From Bacteroidota bacterium (GTDB taxonomy: Bacteria; Bacteroidota; Bacteroidia; Chitinophagales; Chitinophagaceae): a stretch of DNA of 7,120 nucleotides. The first letter of the stretch is position 1, and every line of letters starts with the position of its first letter. The translations under genes were made by a program, and so were the position numbers. The notes below the pieces were generated by a model. The model saw only the letters and a program-made list of their open reading frames with translations. It did not search any database and was not told the origin of the DNA. Below are positions 6,285 to 7,120 of the stretch, piece by piece. Location of the stretch: NCBI GenBank assembly GCA_947461015.1, contig CANHIR010000096.1, positions 1 to 7,120 on the forward strand, read 5' to 3'.

Positions 6285-6308
6285 TCAGTTAGATCGTTGG
6301 GGCTTTTT
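6267..6308 (-). terminator. Intrinsic terminator of the sigma factor gene
   Basis: A perfect 10-bp inverted repeat, AAAAAGCCCC at 6270-6279 and GGGGCTTTTT at 6299-6308, encloses a 19-nt loop. Read on the minus strand, the GC-rich stem GCCCC/GGGGC is followed by eight T residues (6267-6274), the form of a Rho-independent terminator. It begins 16 nt after the sigma factor stop codon. Because the repeat also has a T-run on the plus strand (6304-6308), it could act in both directions, but no plus-strand gene leads into it. Confidence 0.88.
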
Positions 6309-6324
6309 GTGATATTGTTATTAA

Positions 6325-7120
6325 TTAGCCCAAATAAGCTTTTAACGCATTGCTATATCTTGCCTTTTGAAGACGTTTAATAGCACGTTCCTTAATTTGT
6401 CTAATTCTTTCCTTTGTTAAATCGTATTTAATACCAATTTGTTCAATGGTTACTCCATTTTCGCCATCTAAACCAAAGTAAGCATTTACAATTTCAGCTT
6501 CTCTTGGGCTTAAAGATTTTAATACTCGACGAATTTCTTCTCTCAAAGAATCTTTCATTACATCCTCGTCCGTATCTGCTCCACCTTCTAATAAATCACC
6601 CATCGCTACATCTTCTGCTTCATGCACAGGTGCATCTAATGATGTGTGACGTGTATTTGATTGGAAAATATTATTTATTTCGGTTTCAGACATTTCCAAG
6701 ATACCCGCTAATTCTTCGGTTGAAGGTTCACGCTCATGTTCTTGTTCAAATGCCATATAAGCCTTATTGGCCTTATTATAAGTACCAATTTTATTTTGAG
6801 GTAAACGCACTAAACGACCTTGTTCTGCCAAAGCTTGTAAAATAGATTGACGAATCCACCAAACTGCATAAGAAATGAATTTGAAACCTTTAGTTTCATC
6901 AAAACGTTGCGCAGCTTTAATTAAACCTAAGTTTCCCTCGTTAATTAAATCACTCAAAGACAATCCTTGGTGTTGATATTGTTTTGCAACCGAAACCACG
7001 AAACGTAAATTGGCTTGCACCAATTCATCCAATGCTCGTTGGTCGCCCATTTTAATTTGTTGCGCTAAAGTAGTTTCCCTTTCAGGATTGATCATTGAAA
7101 TCTTAGAAATCTCTTGTAAG
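6325..7120 (-). CDS. rpoD: Primary RNA polymerase sigma factor, RpoD/SigA type (5' end outside window)
   Basis: This is the sigma-70-family housekeeping sigma factor that directs RNA polymerase core to promoters. The open frame continues past the right edge. The ATG at 7093-7095 is not the real start, because the codons before it encode LQEISKIS, which aligns with the LQEIGKEDL segment of region 1.2 in Bacteroidota RpoD. 264 residues are visible; about 15-25 N-terminal residues are probably missing. Counting from that Met: region 2 spans about 25-92 with NLRFVVSVAKQYQHQGL, DLINEGNLGLIKAAQRFD and the promoter-opening FKFISYAVWWIRQSI at 71-85; region 3 follows, with RLVRLP at 94-99 and EREPSTEELA at 121-130; region 4 holds SPREAEIVNAYFGLDG at 196-211 and the helix-turn-helix TKERIRQIKERAIKRL at 227-242. 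The protein ends ...KAYLG as in the phylum's primary sigma factors. It lacks the long region 1.1 and non-conserved insert of E. coli RpoD, which is normal here. Confidence 0.95.
   Translation of the reverse strand, partial: LQEISKISMINPERETTLAQQIKMGDQRALDELVQANLRFVVSVAKQYQHQGLSLSDLINEGNLGLIKAAQRFDETKGFKFISYAVWWIRQSILQALAEQGRLVRLPQNKIGTYNKANKAYMAFEQEHEREPSTEELAGILEMSETEINNIFQSNTRHTSLDAPVHEAEDVAMGDLLEGGADTDEDVMKDSLREEIRRVLKSLSPREAEIVNAYFGLDGENGVTIEQIGIKYDLTKERIRQIKERAIKRLQKARYSNALKAYLG

Noticed and set aside
7093..7095. ATG at 7095 as the true start of the sigma factor
   Set aside because: The upstream in-frame codons (7096-7119) encode LQEISKIS, matching conserved region 1.2 of Bacteroidota RpoD, so the gene continues beyond the window.
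1..7120. Mobile elements, CRISPR arrays, tRNA/rRNA genes, phage or defence genes
   Set aside because: No long direct or inverted repeats, spaced repeats, cloverleaf-like segments or transposase/defence motifs were seen; the longest stretch without a gene is under 100 bp.

Overview
The window is an AT-rich stretch (roughly one third G+C by eye) of a bacterial chromosome, almost entirely coding and made of core housekeeping genes. The organism is most likely a member of the Bacteroidota. The short primary sigma factor has the phylum's typical layout and ends in ...KAYLG, a DUF3822 protein lies directly upstream of rsmD, promoter-like elements fit the Bacteroidota TTTG / TAnnTTTG consensus, and most starts have A-rich leaders rather than strong Shine-Dalgarno sites. 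LpxK implies a Gram-negative envelope with lipid A. A low-GC member of the Chitinophagia or Sphingobacteriia is my inference, not something the sequence proves.

Left block (1-3482, minus strand): a tightly packed run reads right to left as DUF3822 protein, rsmD, 5-formyltetrahydrofolate cyclo-ligase, lpxK and rnr. rnr is cut by the window's left edge. The junctions are a 1-nt TAATG overlap, an 8-nt gap and two 11-nt overlaps, so the block looks like one operon with translational coupling. It combines rRNA modification (RsmD), folate recycling, lipid A phosphorylation (LpxK) and RNA decay or ribosome quality control (RNase R).

Middle (3483-4933): a 72-bp divergent intergenic region holds a candidate promoter for a plus-strand MATE-family exporter. 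The exporter converges on folB with only 20 bp between the stop codons.

Right block (4934-7120, minus strand): the primary sigma factor gene (its start lies beyond the right edge) ends at a strong intrinsic terminator. That terminator is interleaved with a good match to a Bacteroidota promoter driving trxB, and folB follows trxB after 1 nt. The trxB-folB pair supplies thioredoxin reduction and the dihydroneopterin aldolase step of folate synthesis.

I found no mobile element, CRISPR array, RNA gene, phage gene or defence system, and no convincing undescribed system. The observations most worth following are the terminator/promoter overlap at trxB, a Gly in place of the catalytic Asp in RsmD's DPPY motif, the loss of the usual Pro-Pro segment in FolB, and the coupling of DUF3822 to rsmD.
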